From Lactarius indigo (lineage: Eukaryota > Basidiomycota > Agaricomycetes > Russulales > Russulaceae), in NCBI GenBank assembly GCA_025766275.1, contig JAFKAC010000099.1, positions 1 to 64,000 on the forward strand: 64,000 nt of DNA. Direction: 5' to 3'. Within the stretch, counting starts at the first letter, position 1. Every line of letters starts with the position of its first letter. A program made the translations under genes and the position numbers. Below are positions 33,803-42,656 of this stretch, piece by piece. The notes beneath the pieces are model-generated. The model was not told the DNA's origin. It ran no database searches and saw only the letters and a program-made list of their open reading frames with translations.

Positions 33803-36800
33803 CTAGTCCGCTACCGATTCCTGCCTCATACGTTCAGCCTCATCTTCCATCCTCGCCAATATGTTAGCACGTTCCAGTCGATAAAGACTGTCCTTTTTGT
33901 CCGCGACTACCATCTCCTTTTCCATCTGCAACTGCCGTATCCGCCTCTCTAGTTGGTCCTCGGCGAAGGCGAATTGCCGGAACCGTCGCAGTTCTTGAAT
34001 GAGGGTAACATCCCCAATGCGCATAAGCAGCAAGTCGGTGGGGTGTCGGTCGCGGAGCATGAAATACTCCTCGTGCGGGATGAAGGCACGGTTGTTCTTT
34101 GGAAGGTGAGGGGTGGCGTAAAGGGGTTTCCCATAGAGGAAGCCCGACCCCGGAGCTAGTCCGAGTACGAAGGGGTCTCCTCCTCGGATAACCTGTACGT
34201 GGGAGGCTTGTACCGTCGGTCCGTTGGGGAGTTTGATCGGGAACGGAATGTAATCGGGTCCTCGATTGACCCGGAACCCCTCAGGGACGACGGCCCTGGT
34301 TGCGGGGTCTCGTTCGCCCATTGGTGTATAACGAGCCGCTTGTGCCACGGCGACTCGTCCTCGGTGTAAAGGCCCCCCCGCTGCGTCGACGAGGTAGGGA
34401 GTGGCGGCTGGATCTTCAGCGTAGAATGCATGGTTAAGGAACGCGTGCCTGATGGGGTAGTGGTCTCCAAGCTCGTCTTCATCCTCATCCTCGTCCAGTA
34501 CTCTTTCCTCTCCTTCATCATCCGGCGTCGGCAGGCGGCGATATGCAGTTGCTCCCGCTGCCACCGCGCCGCCGTCTCCTTCCATTCTTGTTCGTATTTC
34601 TTCATGGCGTCGGGTGGTTTCACCGCGCGGGACAGCTGCTTGAAGCCGAAAAAGCTCGTCTTCGGTGATGAAGACTTCGGGCTCACCGGTATCGGGGTTT
34701 GTGAGGGCGTACATTGGCGGAGGTGCTGGTTGAGTTGTTGCTGGATCGTCGTCGACAGTTCCCTGTAGGGGCAGAGGGAATCGTTGCAATGTCTGGCGCA
34801 GTTCTTCGCCAGTGATAGGGCCGCCTTCCTCATGCTGCACGGAGGTACGGCCTCCATCTGTAGTTCTATCGGTTGCGGTGTTGTTGGTGGAGTCGGGGTC
34901 GACAAGTGTGGCGGAGGAGTCGTTGACAAGGGTAGAGAGGAGTGCGAGCTGGTCATTGCGTCGAGTAGATGACATGGAGTGAATGGGAGATGGGGACTTA
35001 TCACGACAAGAAGCCATCCTTATATGCGTTTCTCTGTCGGGGTTGGAATGTTTGAACTCCCGAACGGCTTCGTCGGCAAATACGTCATCCTTATCTATCC
35101 ACTGATTGTCTGAGTCAGGATAGCCCTTCCATTTGACAAGGTACTGAAGTCGACGTCTTCTGCCGAATCGCCGCGAGTCTAGAATCTTCTCGACTTCGTA
35201 TTCTTCTTCGTTATCGACCAAATCAGGTGGTGGGCGCTGATAGTTAGGTCCGTGCGTGGGTGTTTCGCGATAAGGTGTGAGAAGATCTATGTGGAAGACA
35301 TCATGGATGCTCCACTGCGTGGGAAGTTCGAGGCGATAATTGACAGGGGACATCACCTGGATGACCTTAAATGGTCCGTGTCGTTTGGCCGCTAATTTCG
35401 CGGTTGGTTGATGAGTGCGTAAGTGGCGTCCTTCTAGCCACACGAGATCTCCTTCTTTGAATTTGGGCGTATCTTTGTGCTTAACCCATGACTTTTGCGC
35501 CCGGAGCATGCAGGAGAAGGCGCGCTGTCGCGCCTGTTTAAACTGGTCTAGCCTCAACGACACTTGTGGGATAGGGGAAGGCCTATCAGTCCAATCAGCG
35601 CGAGGGTTGAACCCAGATAAGAGAAAGAAAGGGGACTCCCGCGTGGTTTCATTGGGCCAGTTGTTATGCGTGAATTCCGCCATAGGTAGATAGCGAACCC
35701 AGTCGTCTTGCCGCTCATTTACCCAGAAGCGGAGATATTGTTCTAGCCACTGATTCGTTCGCTCCGATTGACCATCAGTTCTGGGGTGATAAGCAGTCGA
35801 GATGTTTTGGCTGATGCCAAGAATTTTGCATATCTCCCGCATAAACTTGGATGCGAAGCGGGGATCTCGATCACTGATAACACGCGAGGGGAGTCCGAAT
35901 CGTGGGAAGACATGAGAGACGTACAGGGCGGCTGTTCCTTCGGCTGTTATTTCCTCATTGCAAGGGATGAAGACAGCGGCTTTGGTGCAATCATGGTCTG
36001 TCACCGTGAGGATAGAGTCATAACCGCGGGAGACAGGAAGTTTGGTAATAAAGTCCACTGCGATGGTCTCGAATGGCAGGGCTTCCGGTTTAGGGTAGAT
36101 GGGCTGTAAGGATGCCCTGATTGGTCGAAGGTTGACTTTGTGCCGCTGACACTCCGCACAACCTTTGACATAGTCCGTAACATCGTTCTTCATCTGCGGC
36201 CACCAATAATGTCGTTCAGTAAGCTGGAGAGTACGCTTGATACCAGGGTGACCATAGACGGGGGAGTCATGATGAGCAGCAATGATAGTACGCTTGTCAT
36301 GGATGCCGCCGGTGACTACTCGGCGTCCGTCCTTGTACCATGTCCCTTCGATGTCTTTTAGCTTGTGAGCATCAACCCAGGGTTTCAACTTAGCTGCGTC
36401 CTGTTCGTAAATGGGATGTTCCGGTGTCATTTCCACTGGTAGAATTTCGGGTCTCCAGTGGGGATGTCGCGGTTCTTCTAGCGTAGTGGCGCGTGCGAAG
36501 ACGCTTTCTGGTAGCACCGTTATGCCCTCGTTGTCATTTTCTCCTTGATCGTAGTCTGGTCTTCTGGATAGTGCATCGGCACGTCCATTGGAGGTACCTT
36601 TAATGTGGTGAATCTCGAAGTCGTATTCTGAGAGCTCGAGTACTTCCCTGGCTACGCGTCTGCTAATCTTTTGCGGCGATTTCCAGTATTGTAGATTGAG
36701 GTGATCGGAGAATACCTTGATCTTGTGAGGGGAGCCTGCTAGGAGGGGTCTCCAGTGGCGAAAGGCTTTAACAATTGCCAGGAGTTCGAGGTCGTAAATG

Positions 36801-38606
36801 TCGTAATTTCGTTCGGCTTCATTGAGGGTGGATGAGTAGTAGCCGATAGGGTGTCGTTTGCCATCTGCTTTGCGTTGAAGGAGGACTGCTCCCGTGGCAA
36901 AACCCGATGCGTCGACTTCTAACTCGAATTGTTGTGTAAGATCGGGGTGCGCGAGGACCGGCTCGCTAGTGACAAGGGTTTTGAGATCTTGGAACGCCTT
37001 TTCTTCTTCGGTTCCCCAGTGCCATTCAGTGTCTTTGCGAGTAAGTTTGTTGAGGGGTCGTGCTTTAGTCGCGAAACCTCGTATGAAGGGACGGTAAAAA
37101 TTGCAGAAACCGAGGAAAGAGCGGACGTCCTTAACTTTGGTTGGTGTAGGCCAGTCCTTAATGCCTGAAATTTTGACCGGGTCCATGCGTGTCACCCCCT
37201 TTTCAAGGATTACCCCCAGGTAATCCATACATGGGGAGTGGAAGAGGCATTTTTCAAGTTTGTAATACAAATCATGCTCCGCGGATACACGGAGCACGTC
37301 TTTAACAGCTTCGATGTGGTCCTGTAGTGAGTGATCAAGTCCTGTGGCGATACCGATGTCATCCATGTAGACGCGAATAACGGTGCCGCGTTTTTCGTGT
37401 TTTGCAATGATGTCCCTGAAGATGAAGTTCATCATAGTCTGGAACGTTGCCGGGGAATTGGTTAAGCCGAAAAACATCACCGTGGGTTCGAATAAGCCGT
37501 AGCGCGTTTTGAACGCCGCCTTTTCTTCATCTCCCTCTTTAATGCGTACGTTGTTATACCCCCATCTAACGTCGAGCTTGGTGTAGATGTGGGCGTTACT
37601 GAGGTCGGTAATGAGGTCGGAGATGAGGGGAAGAGGGTATTGGTTGCGAATGGTAACGGCGTTGATCTTTCGGTAGTCTTGGACGGGTCGTAATTTTCCA
37701 TCCTTTTTCTTGATGAAGAAAAAGGATGACGCGTAAGGAGATTTGGAGGGTCTTATATAACCCTTTTTGAGCTGCTCGTCAATCCATTCGCGTAATTTCT
37801 TGTCTTCCTCTTGCGTCATGGGGTATATCTTGCAGTCGATTGCGTCGGCTGTTCCTGGTTTGAATTCAATGGCGTGATCCCAGGGCCTGCTGGGTGGAAA
37901 CCTGTCCGATGCCTCTTCACTGAAGAGGCGTTCAAATTCGCGGTATTCAGGAGGTAACTCAGCTTTCGTGACGTATTGCTGAGCGGCTATGGCGAGGTCA
38001 GTGGCGGTGGCCCTGATTCGGCATCCTTCCTCAAATTGTTGTCGCTGTTCGTCAGTGATGACGCAGGAATGTACGACTTCGTAATCGTTGTTCTGAACTG
38101 TGGTTGCTGCTACCACTGGCGTTGTTTTGATATAGGGATTAGTTGATCGGATAATGATAGGGAGCATGTCCTCGTGTATGGCTGCTTGTGACCATTTGAT
38201 ATGAGGGTCATAAATAGCGAGCCAGGGGTAGCCTAACACGATATCTTCGTTTCCAATGTCCGTGATAAGGAAGCGGATCTCCTTGTGAATGCCTTTAGTT
38301 TGGACATCAACGTCGGTATAGTGAGTGATACGCCCCGATTTATTTTCCGTATTATCGATGTTCCATATTTTCTTTGGGACGTCGAGGAGTTTGGTTCCAA
38401 GCCCCATCCTCTTTGCGAATGATGGTTTCATGAAGCAATGGGTTGCTCCTGAGTCGACTAATGCGCGTATGTCGGCCATTGCGTAACTGGTGCGAATCGA
38501 TACTGGAACTCTCATAGAACGATAGCGAGTCATGATTACACTGTTACAATTAACTGCCCTCACCCAGGCCGATGGGTTCAGGCGTCCTGAAAACCCTCCT
38601 TTTTCC
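33803..38606 (-). CDS. Pol polyprotein of chromovirus B (protease, RT, RNase H, integrase, chromodomain, extra C-terminal domain)
   Basis: About 1,600 codons without a stop, in the -1 frame relative to gag and overlapping its end. Domains in order: protease ALVDSGATHCFMKP (residues about 49-62); RT with KLDVRWGYNNVRI and catalytic YMDDIGIATG (about 415); RNase H FELEVDASGFATGAVLLQ (about 565); integrase zinc region HHDSPVYGHPGIKRT and CAECQRHK; integrase core AVDFITKLPVSRG, SDRDPRFASKF and TDGQSERTNQWLEQ (Asp, Asp, Glu all present); chromodomain YEVEKILDSRRFGRRRRLQY followed by LVKWKGYPDSDNQW (about 1165-1215). A further 390 residues follow, with VVPEGFRVNRGPDYIPFPIK and a predicted coiled coil at the end (stop at 33803). 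Pol is expected as a Gag-Pol fusion by -1 frameshifting; an ATG at 38606-38608 (MEKGGFSG) could allow separate starts instead. Confidence 0.92.
34156..34959 (-). CDS. Overlapping +1-frame ORF inside the pol 3' region of element B
   Basis: From an ATG at 34959 (MTSSHSSLPLSTTPP) to a stop at 34156, in the +1 frame relative to pol and wholly inside it. The encoded protein is Ser/Thr/Pro-rich, then has a charged helix (MKKYEQEWKETAARWQREQL, followed by HIAACRRRMMKERKEYW), and ends with LRGSGSIEDPITF and a serine-rich tail. Element C has an ORF in the same relative frame and place (49297-50013) whose helix (EYELEGWKRVAAAWQKEQL) is clearly similar, as is LKGSGRTDDPITF. In the helix segment this frame is better conserved than the pol frame. 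No known family is recognised, and whether it is translated is inference. Confidence 0.5.
   Translation of the reverse strand, partial: AMTSSHSSLPLSTTPPPHLSTPTPPTTPQPIELQMEAVPPCSMRKAALSLAKNCARHCNDSLCPYRELSTTIQQQLNQHLRQCTPSQTPIPVSPKSSSPKTSFFGFKQLSRAVKPPDAMKKYEQEWKETAARWQREQLHIAACRRRMMKERKEYWTRMRMKTSLETTTPSGTRSLTMHSTLKIQPPLPTSSTQRGGLYTEDESPWHKRLVIHQWANETPQPGPSSLRGSGSIEDPITFRSRSNSPTDRRYKPPTYRLSEEETPSYSD
38562..38600 (-). promoter_or_regulatory. Gag-pol -1 ribosomal frameshift signal of element B
   Basis: In gag frame GAG GGT TTT, the heptamer G-GGT-TTT (38590-38596, minus) fits the X-XXY-YYZ rule and lies four codons before the gag TGA (38578-38580). Slipping back one base gives GFSGRLNPS in pol. 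Downstream, ACCCA and TGGGT (38562-38577) can pair over a 6-base loop. All four gypsy copies keep the heptamer. Confidence 0.7.
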
Positions 38607-40536
38607 ATAACTGTTGGAGGATAATGTCCTTTACGTCATCTGATTCTCCTGCTACTCCGTTAAGCCAGTCGCTGGCGCGCTGTTGAGGGGGTACGTCTTG
38701 GACCGCCCTGGTAGCGACTTCTGGCTCTTGTTGATGGTAGTCGGTATCTATATACCGACTAGTTGATGCTTGGGGTTGATACCCTTCTCTTGGTTGTCTG
38801 CAATCGCGGGCCATGTGTCCGTCCTTTCTACAGTTATAACAGGTGACTGGCCTTGGGTTGTTACGCCCTCCTCCTCTTTGCAAAAATCCTCCCCTTGGTC
38901 GGTATGGGGGACGAGGGGCGAGTATGTCCTCGGCTCCTGCGAGTCGCCCTCGAATTCGATCTGCCGAAGTATCCATGGCGTTTGGATCTCGTAGATTTCT
39001 TGGCTGCCATGAACTTCTTGGCGGTCCCTGCCATTGTCGTTGCTGGCGCGGACGTCCTTGTCCTTGTCCCGGTGGTACCCCTTTGTTTAATACTGCTTTA
39101 AGATGGAGGTATTGCTGTTGGCGAGTAGTCGCTGCCTCCTTCCATTCTCGGTAGTTGCGGGGGTTATCGAGGGTATAGACCTTTTCATATAGGTCTTTTG
39201 GTAGTCCACTTGCAAATAGATCCAACGTCTGGGGATCGTCGAGTCGGTATTGAGCGCGGCGTATTAGTTGCTCGAACTGAGTGCAATACTCATCTAGATT
39301 GCCTCCGATCATTTTGACCCCCTTCTTGAGCTCGTATTGAGCTTGCTCTTGTTCCATCGTGTTGCGGAAGCGCTGCATGAAGCTGCGCGTTATCTCGTTC
39401 CATAACCCTTCACTCGTACGGGGTATTCCTGCTTGTATCTGGCCATTGAGCCAAGTGAGCATAGCCAATACCCATTCGCTAACATTGACGCCCTTGATGT
39501 AGGAGAGAAAGAGTAAGGCACGCCGATACGGGGTTGCCATGATACCTTCGTCGGCATTCATGCCCCAGTAGACATGCCATTGAGTGAGAAATGCTTCGAC
39601 TTTGGCACGCTCTCCGTCGAATACTGTGGGTGCTTCGCCAGCTAATTTATTACTTGGAGGAGGAATAATAGGTCCTGCACCTGGTAATCCTCCTCCCGGA
39701 GGTCCTCCTCCTGGTGGTCCTCCTGGGAACCCTCCAGGGAATCCTTGAAACCCGGGTCCTCTTGGTGGTGGTCCTCCTCCTCCGGGTAGATCGCCGGGAG
39801 GTCCGCCTCCTCCGCTGGGAGGGTCAGCTACATCGGGTCCGATTGCGCGATGGATTGCTACGTCGTCGTCAGTCATTCGATGACCGGTATATGGGTTGAT
39901 AGGAGCCAAGTTGGCTCGCGATTCTTCTGCGATACGTCTCTGTTCCTCCAGGGCTATTTGATCCCTTGCTTCGGTAGTGAGTTGCAATTCTTCTTGTGTA
40001 ATGGTGGCGGTTGCCATTGCAACTGCTGGGCTGCGGACGTGGATTACTTCAGGTTCGGGTTGATGAATAGTAAGGGACTCAGTTCGTCGTATAATATGAT
40101 CTCCGATTGCTCCCAAACTGGTTTCTTCTGCTGGCGTGGTCCCTCTACTTGGGGACTGACTTTCAGAAGTTTCTTCTCCGCTGACTCCTTCGTCAGTATG
40201 TTCTTGTGCTTGTCCGTCGATGGGACCGTAGTCTGCGCGACTATTGAGCTCTCGTGCGTCGATATCGCAGTTGTAGTTTCTTCCTGCTGGCCGTACAATA
40301 TCCCAGCGATGATCTATGGGGTTCCAAGTAACCTCGACCCAACAGAGATGTTCGAAATTAAACTCAACGGGTCGGAAGCGGTTAGGACCGTTGAACTCTA
40401 CGAAATATCCGGTGTCTTCTTCTCTTTCTCTCCACTGAGCCGCTCCTAAGAATCTTGTTGGTACGTTGCGATCTCCTCGTCGTTCAATATGATAGGGACG
40501 GAAAGACGTCCACTGATCTCTGGTCGAGTACGCCAC
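38578..40536 (-). CDS. Gag polyprotein of chromovirus B, apparently non-AUG start
   Basis: The open frame runs back into the LTR but holds no ATG until about residue 180. The conserved protein begins just after GTG at 40536 (GTGGCGTACTCG, then TRDQWTSFRPYHIERRGDRN). Regions in order: a conserved N-terminal domain of about 110 residues (VEFNGPNRFRPVEFNFEHL, CDIDARELNSRADYGPIDGQ); an acidic linker; a Gly/Pro-rich spacer; a capsid-like retrotransposon Gag region (AFLTQWHVYWGMNADEG, LLFLSYIKGVNVSEWVLAML, LDLFASGLPKDLYEKVYTLD); and a CCHC knuckle CYNCRKDGHMARDC (about residue 590). It ends LQQLWKKEGFQDA with TGA at 38578-38580. No stop interrupts it. The start codon is inferred; GTG, or ACG in QWTSF, are candidates. 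Confidence 0.85.
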   Translation of the reverse strand: MAYSTRDQWTSFRPYHIERRGDRNVPTRFLGAAQWREREEDTGYFVEFNGPNRFRPVEFNFEHLCWVEVTWNPIDHRWDIVRPAGRNYNCDIDARELNSRADYGPIDGQAQEHTDEGVSGEETSESQSPSRGTTPAEETSLGAIGDHIIRRTESLTIHQPEPEVIHVRSPAVAMATATITQEELQLTTEARDQIALEEQRRIAEESRANLAPINPYTGHRMTDDDVAIHRAIGPDVADPPSGGGGPPGDLPGGGGPPPRGPGFQGFPGGFPGGPPGGGPPGGGLPGAGPIIPPPSNKLAGEAPTVFDGERAKVEAFLTQWHVYWGMNADEGIMATPYRRALLFLSYIKGVNVSEWVLAMLTWLNGQIQAGIPRTSEGLWNEITRSFMQRFRNTMEQEQAQYELKKGVKMIGGNLDEYCTQFEQLIRRAQYRLDDPQTLDLFASGLPKDLYEKVYTLDNPRNYREWKEAATTRQQQYLHLKAVLNKGVPPGQGQGRPRQQRQWQGPPRSSWQPRNLRDPNAMDTSADRIRGRLAGAEDILAPRPPYRPRGGFLQRGGGRNNPRPVTCYNCRKDGHMARDCRQPREGYQPQASTSRYIDTDYHQQEPEVATRAVQDVPPQQRASDWLNGVAGESDDVKDIILQQLWKKEGFQDA

Positions 40537-40543
40537 AATGAAG

Positions 40544-40556
40544 ATCTTGGTCTTAA
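40544..40556 (-). promoter_or_regulatory. Primer-binding site of element B, complementary to its own LTR (self-priming type)
   Basis: In element sense TTAAGACCAAGAT directly after the 5' LTR. It does not begin with the TGG of tRNA-primed elements. AAGACCAAGAT pairs perfectly with ATCTTGGTCTT of the LTR, at the expected RNA 5' end. This is the Tf1-type arrangement. Confidence 0.7.
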
Positions 40557-41065
40557 TGTTACGCTCCACCGGCGTCAGTCCGACTTGGACTTGTAAAAGG
40601 CGTAATCGACTTAGCGAAAGTTAGGCGAATGGGGAACACGTGTCAACCCAACGCAAGCTGAACAGGGGCTCCTTAGCACACACTGCAGCGAAAGGAGTAA
40701 GAGAGAGAGTATCCTTGGTAGATACTAGTGGAGGCACACTTAGTCCGAGACTAAGGCAGACAAGAGACGATTCAAAGGTGGATTGAAGAAGACCAAGATG
40801 GGGACTCTTGGTCTTCCGAGTCAACTACTTATACAGATACGCGCGGGCTTTAAAGCGCCGCTGGAATGGTAAATAACCAATAGCGTAACTAGCTCGAACC
40901 CTAGTACAGCTATCCTAGGAATGAGTCATACATAAGTCGCAATCACATGCGAACCGCTATGCTGACTGATGCGATGTAAGAGTCCATGACTAATATCAAT
41001 ACCGGACCGTAGTCATAACCGGTCATGAGTCGTATGTGATGAGTCACCGAGTCCGTACCGTAACA
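40557..41065 (-). repeat. 5' LTR of element B
   Basis: 509 bp, identical by eye to the 3' LTR. It is followed by the duplication TGTCT at 41066-41070. Confidence 0.93.
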
Positions 41066-41070
41066 TGTCT

Positions 41071-42184
41071 GCTCATAAAAACCCTATATGGACTTAAACA
41101 GTCCAGGTGTGAGTGGAATAAAGAGCTCGACGATAAATTAAACAAACACAGATTCACCTCTTTAAAGGCCGATCCATGTGCATACGTCAGAAGGGGAGCC
41201 AACCTGGAGATAATAACTGTATGGGTCAATGACCTCATGCTGTTTGCAACGTCAACGGAAGCTATGGAGCGTACAAAAGCAGACTTACGTTCAGAGTGGG
41301 AAGTTACAGACATGGGAGAGCCAACCAAGATCGTCAGGATAGAAATAACCCGAGATGACACGGAAATCAAGATAACGCAGCAAAAATATATAGAAGCCAT
41401 CCTCGAGAAGGAGGGCATGCAGCGTGCTAATCCCGTGGCGACTCCACTCGACTCCAATATGATGCTCTTACCTAATCCGGATGGGAACGAGGGGAGTAGG
41501 AGCAACTCCTACGCGAGGTTGCTTGGCGAACTCCAGTTTCTGGCAAATGCAACCAGACCGGATATAGCGTATGCCGTTAACAGACTGGCCTCATACACAG
41601 CCAATCCAAGTCTGGAGCATACCGGAGCCCTAAAAAGAATATTAAGATATCTCGCTGGCACGAAGACATATGGAATTACTTACTCAAGGAAGAAATTTGA
41701 GACGAAAAACTCCAATTTGTTCCATGGGTTTTCCAACGCAGCGTATGCCAATACCGATGATTACAAATTGGTTACGGGATATGTCTTCTTAATGGGCGGA
41801 GGAGCAATTACCTGGATGTCAAAGAAACAATCAATAACGGCTCTATCCTCGACTGAGGCAGAATACATTGCCTTATCCGAGGCAAGCCGGGAAGCTTCAT
41901 GGCTGAGGAACCTATATGAAGAGTTAGGCTACGGTCAAGAATATCCCACATTAATTCAAGAGGATAACATGAGTGTGATGGCGATGGCAAAAAATCCGAA
42001 GTTCCACAAGAGATCAAAACATCTTGCCACACGATGGCATTTAATCCGAGAGTTGGTGGCAGATGGTGTGGTGGAATTAGGAGATTGTCGTGACCCAGAC
42101 CAAACAGCCAACATCCTCACAAAAGCGTTGCCAAGACCAAAGCATAAAAAGCATACAGAAGAAATGGGATTGAAACCGACGTGA
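41071..42184 (+). pseudogene. Copia element A pol, second part (RT C-terminus and RNase H)
   Basis: It continues the frame cut at 33261: LIKTLYGLKQSRCEWNKELD, then the RT active site, which reads WVNDLMLF (41222-41245) instead of the usual YVDDL. Then come VTDMGEPTKIVRIEI, ATRPDIAYAVNRLASYTANP and RNase H starting HGFSNAAYANTDDYK, where the usual Asp of SDAD is Asn (41735-41737). STEAEYIALSEA, VMAMAKNPKFHKRSKHL and DQTANILTKALP follow, with TGA at 42182-42184. Both Asp-to-Asn changes fit CpG to CpA. Confidence 0.85.
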
Positions 42185-42191
42185 AGGGGAG

Positions 42192-42365
42192 TGTTAGGAA
42201 GCAGTCGGTATCGACCGGCTGAATCCGAGTTAAGGTATAAACTCTGATTGAATCTTTGTATGTAATAGCACGTCATGTCCATCATATAGGGGTAGCACAC
42301 ATCTTTCTCAGACACTATCCTTCTCCTTCCCTCAGCGGGTGTGATTCAAATACATTATTACTATA
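42192..42365 (+). repeat. 3' LTR of copia element A
   Basis: 174 bp, paired with 29775-29948. Followed by the duplication GGGTA. Confidence 0.9.
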
Positions 42366-42656
42366 GGGTAAATTCTGCTGCAAATTTCAGTGGCTAAGTG
42401 TTACACCCTAGCAGGGGTGTGGCATGGAGTGCAACACTACTCTGTAAGATAGGGTTCCTTGCCTGAAGTGTATAACACTTCTCTACACTCTATCTTGCAA
42501 GTGCACAGAGTCTAACTGCTATGCACTAGCAGGGGCATGGGTTCTGGAGATTTTGGATCACACAAGTATCAAGTGGAGATGTCTGTTGTCTTATTGCTAT
42601 GAAATACAAGTGGCAAAGGTGTGGCACAATGTGCAGCACTACTCTGTATTATAGGG
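42366..42656. repeat. CpG-free block, right part, with an imperfect 40-bp repeat
   Basis: No CG dinucleotide occurs here. A unit of about 40 bp at 42416-42457 (GGTGTGGCATGGAGTGCAAC and following) recurs with changes at 42619-42658. It continues the old repeat seen left of element A. Confidence 0.5.

Larger units (their letters stand above)
33262..41065 (-). mobile_element. Ty3/gypsy chromovirus B, full length and probably recent
   Basis: 509-bp LTRs at 33262-33770 and 40557-41065 read as identical, start TGTTACG and end CGTAACA, and are flanked by TGTCT. On the minus strand it carries a gag frame and a pol frame without stops, joined by a slip site; pol has protease, RT, RNase H, integrase, a chromodomain and a long extra C-terminal region. 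Identical LTRs and open frames make it the youngest and the only apparently complete element here. Confidence 0.94.
29775..42365 (+). mobile_element. Ty1/copia LTR retrotransposon A, split by gypsy element B
   Basis: It is bounded by 174-bp LTRs (29775-29948 and 42192-42365) that start TGTTAGGA and end ATTACTATA, and flanked by the 5-bp duplication GGGTA (29770-29774 and 42366-42370). The coding order PR, IN, RT, RNase H is that of Ty1/copia. Element B with its own duplication lies at 33262-41065 inside the RT domain. The LTRs differ at nine sites, all explained by CpG decay. Four premature stops and several lost catalytic residues show it is dead. Confidence 0.92.

Noticed and set aside
33803..34960. 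An envelope gene at the 3' end of element B
   Set aside because: The region after the chromodomain has no signal peptide or membrane segment in either frame, so an envelope function is not supported.
34784..34972. Plus-strand frames opposite pol of element B
   Set aside because: Gly/Val-rich shadows of Pro/Thr-rich coding; no counterpart in element C on the antisense side, unlike the +1 sense-strand ORF.
29775..42365. Classical RIP as in Neurospora (CpA to TpA)
   Set aside because: The changes are at CpG, not CpA, and no TpA excess was noticed. CpG methylation decay fits better.
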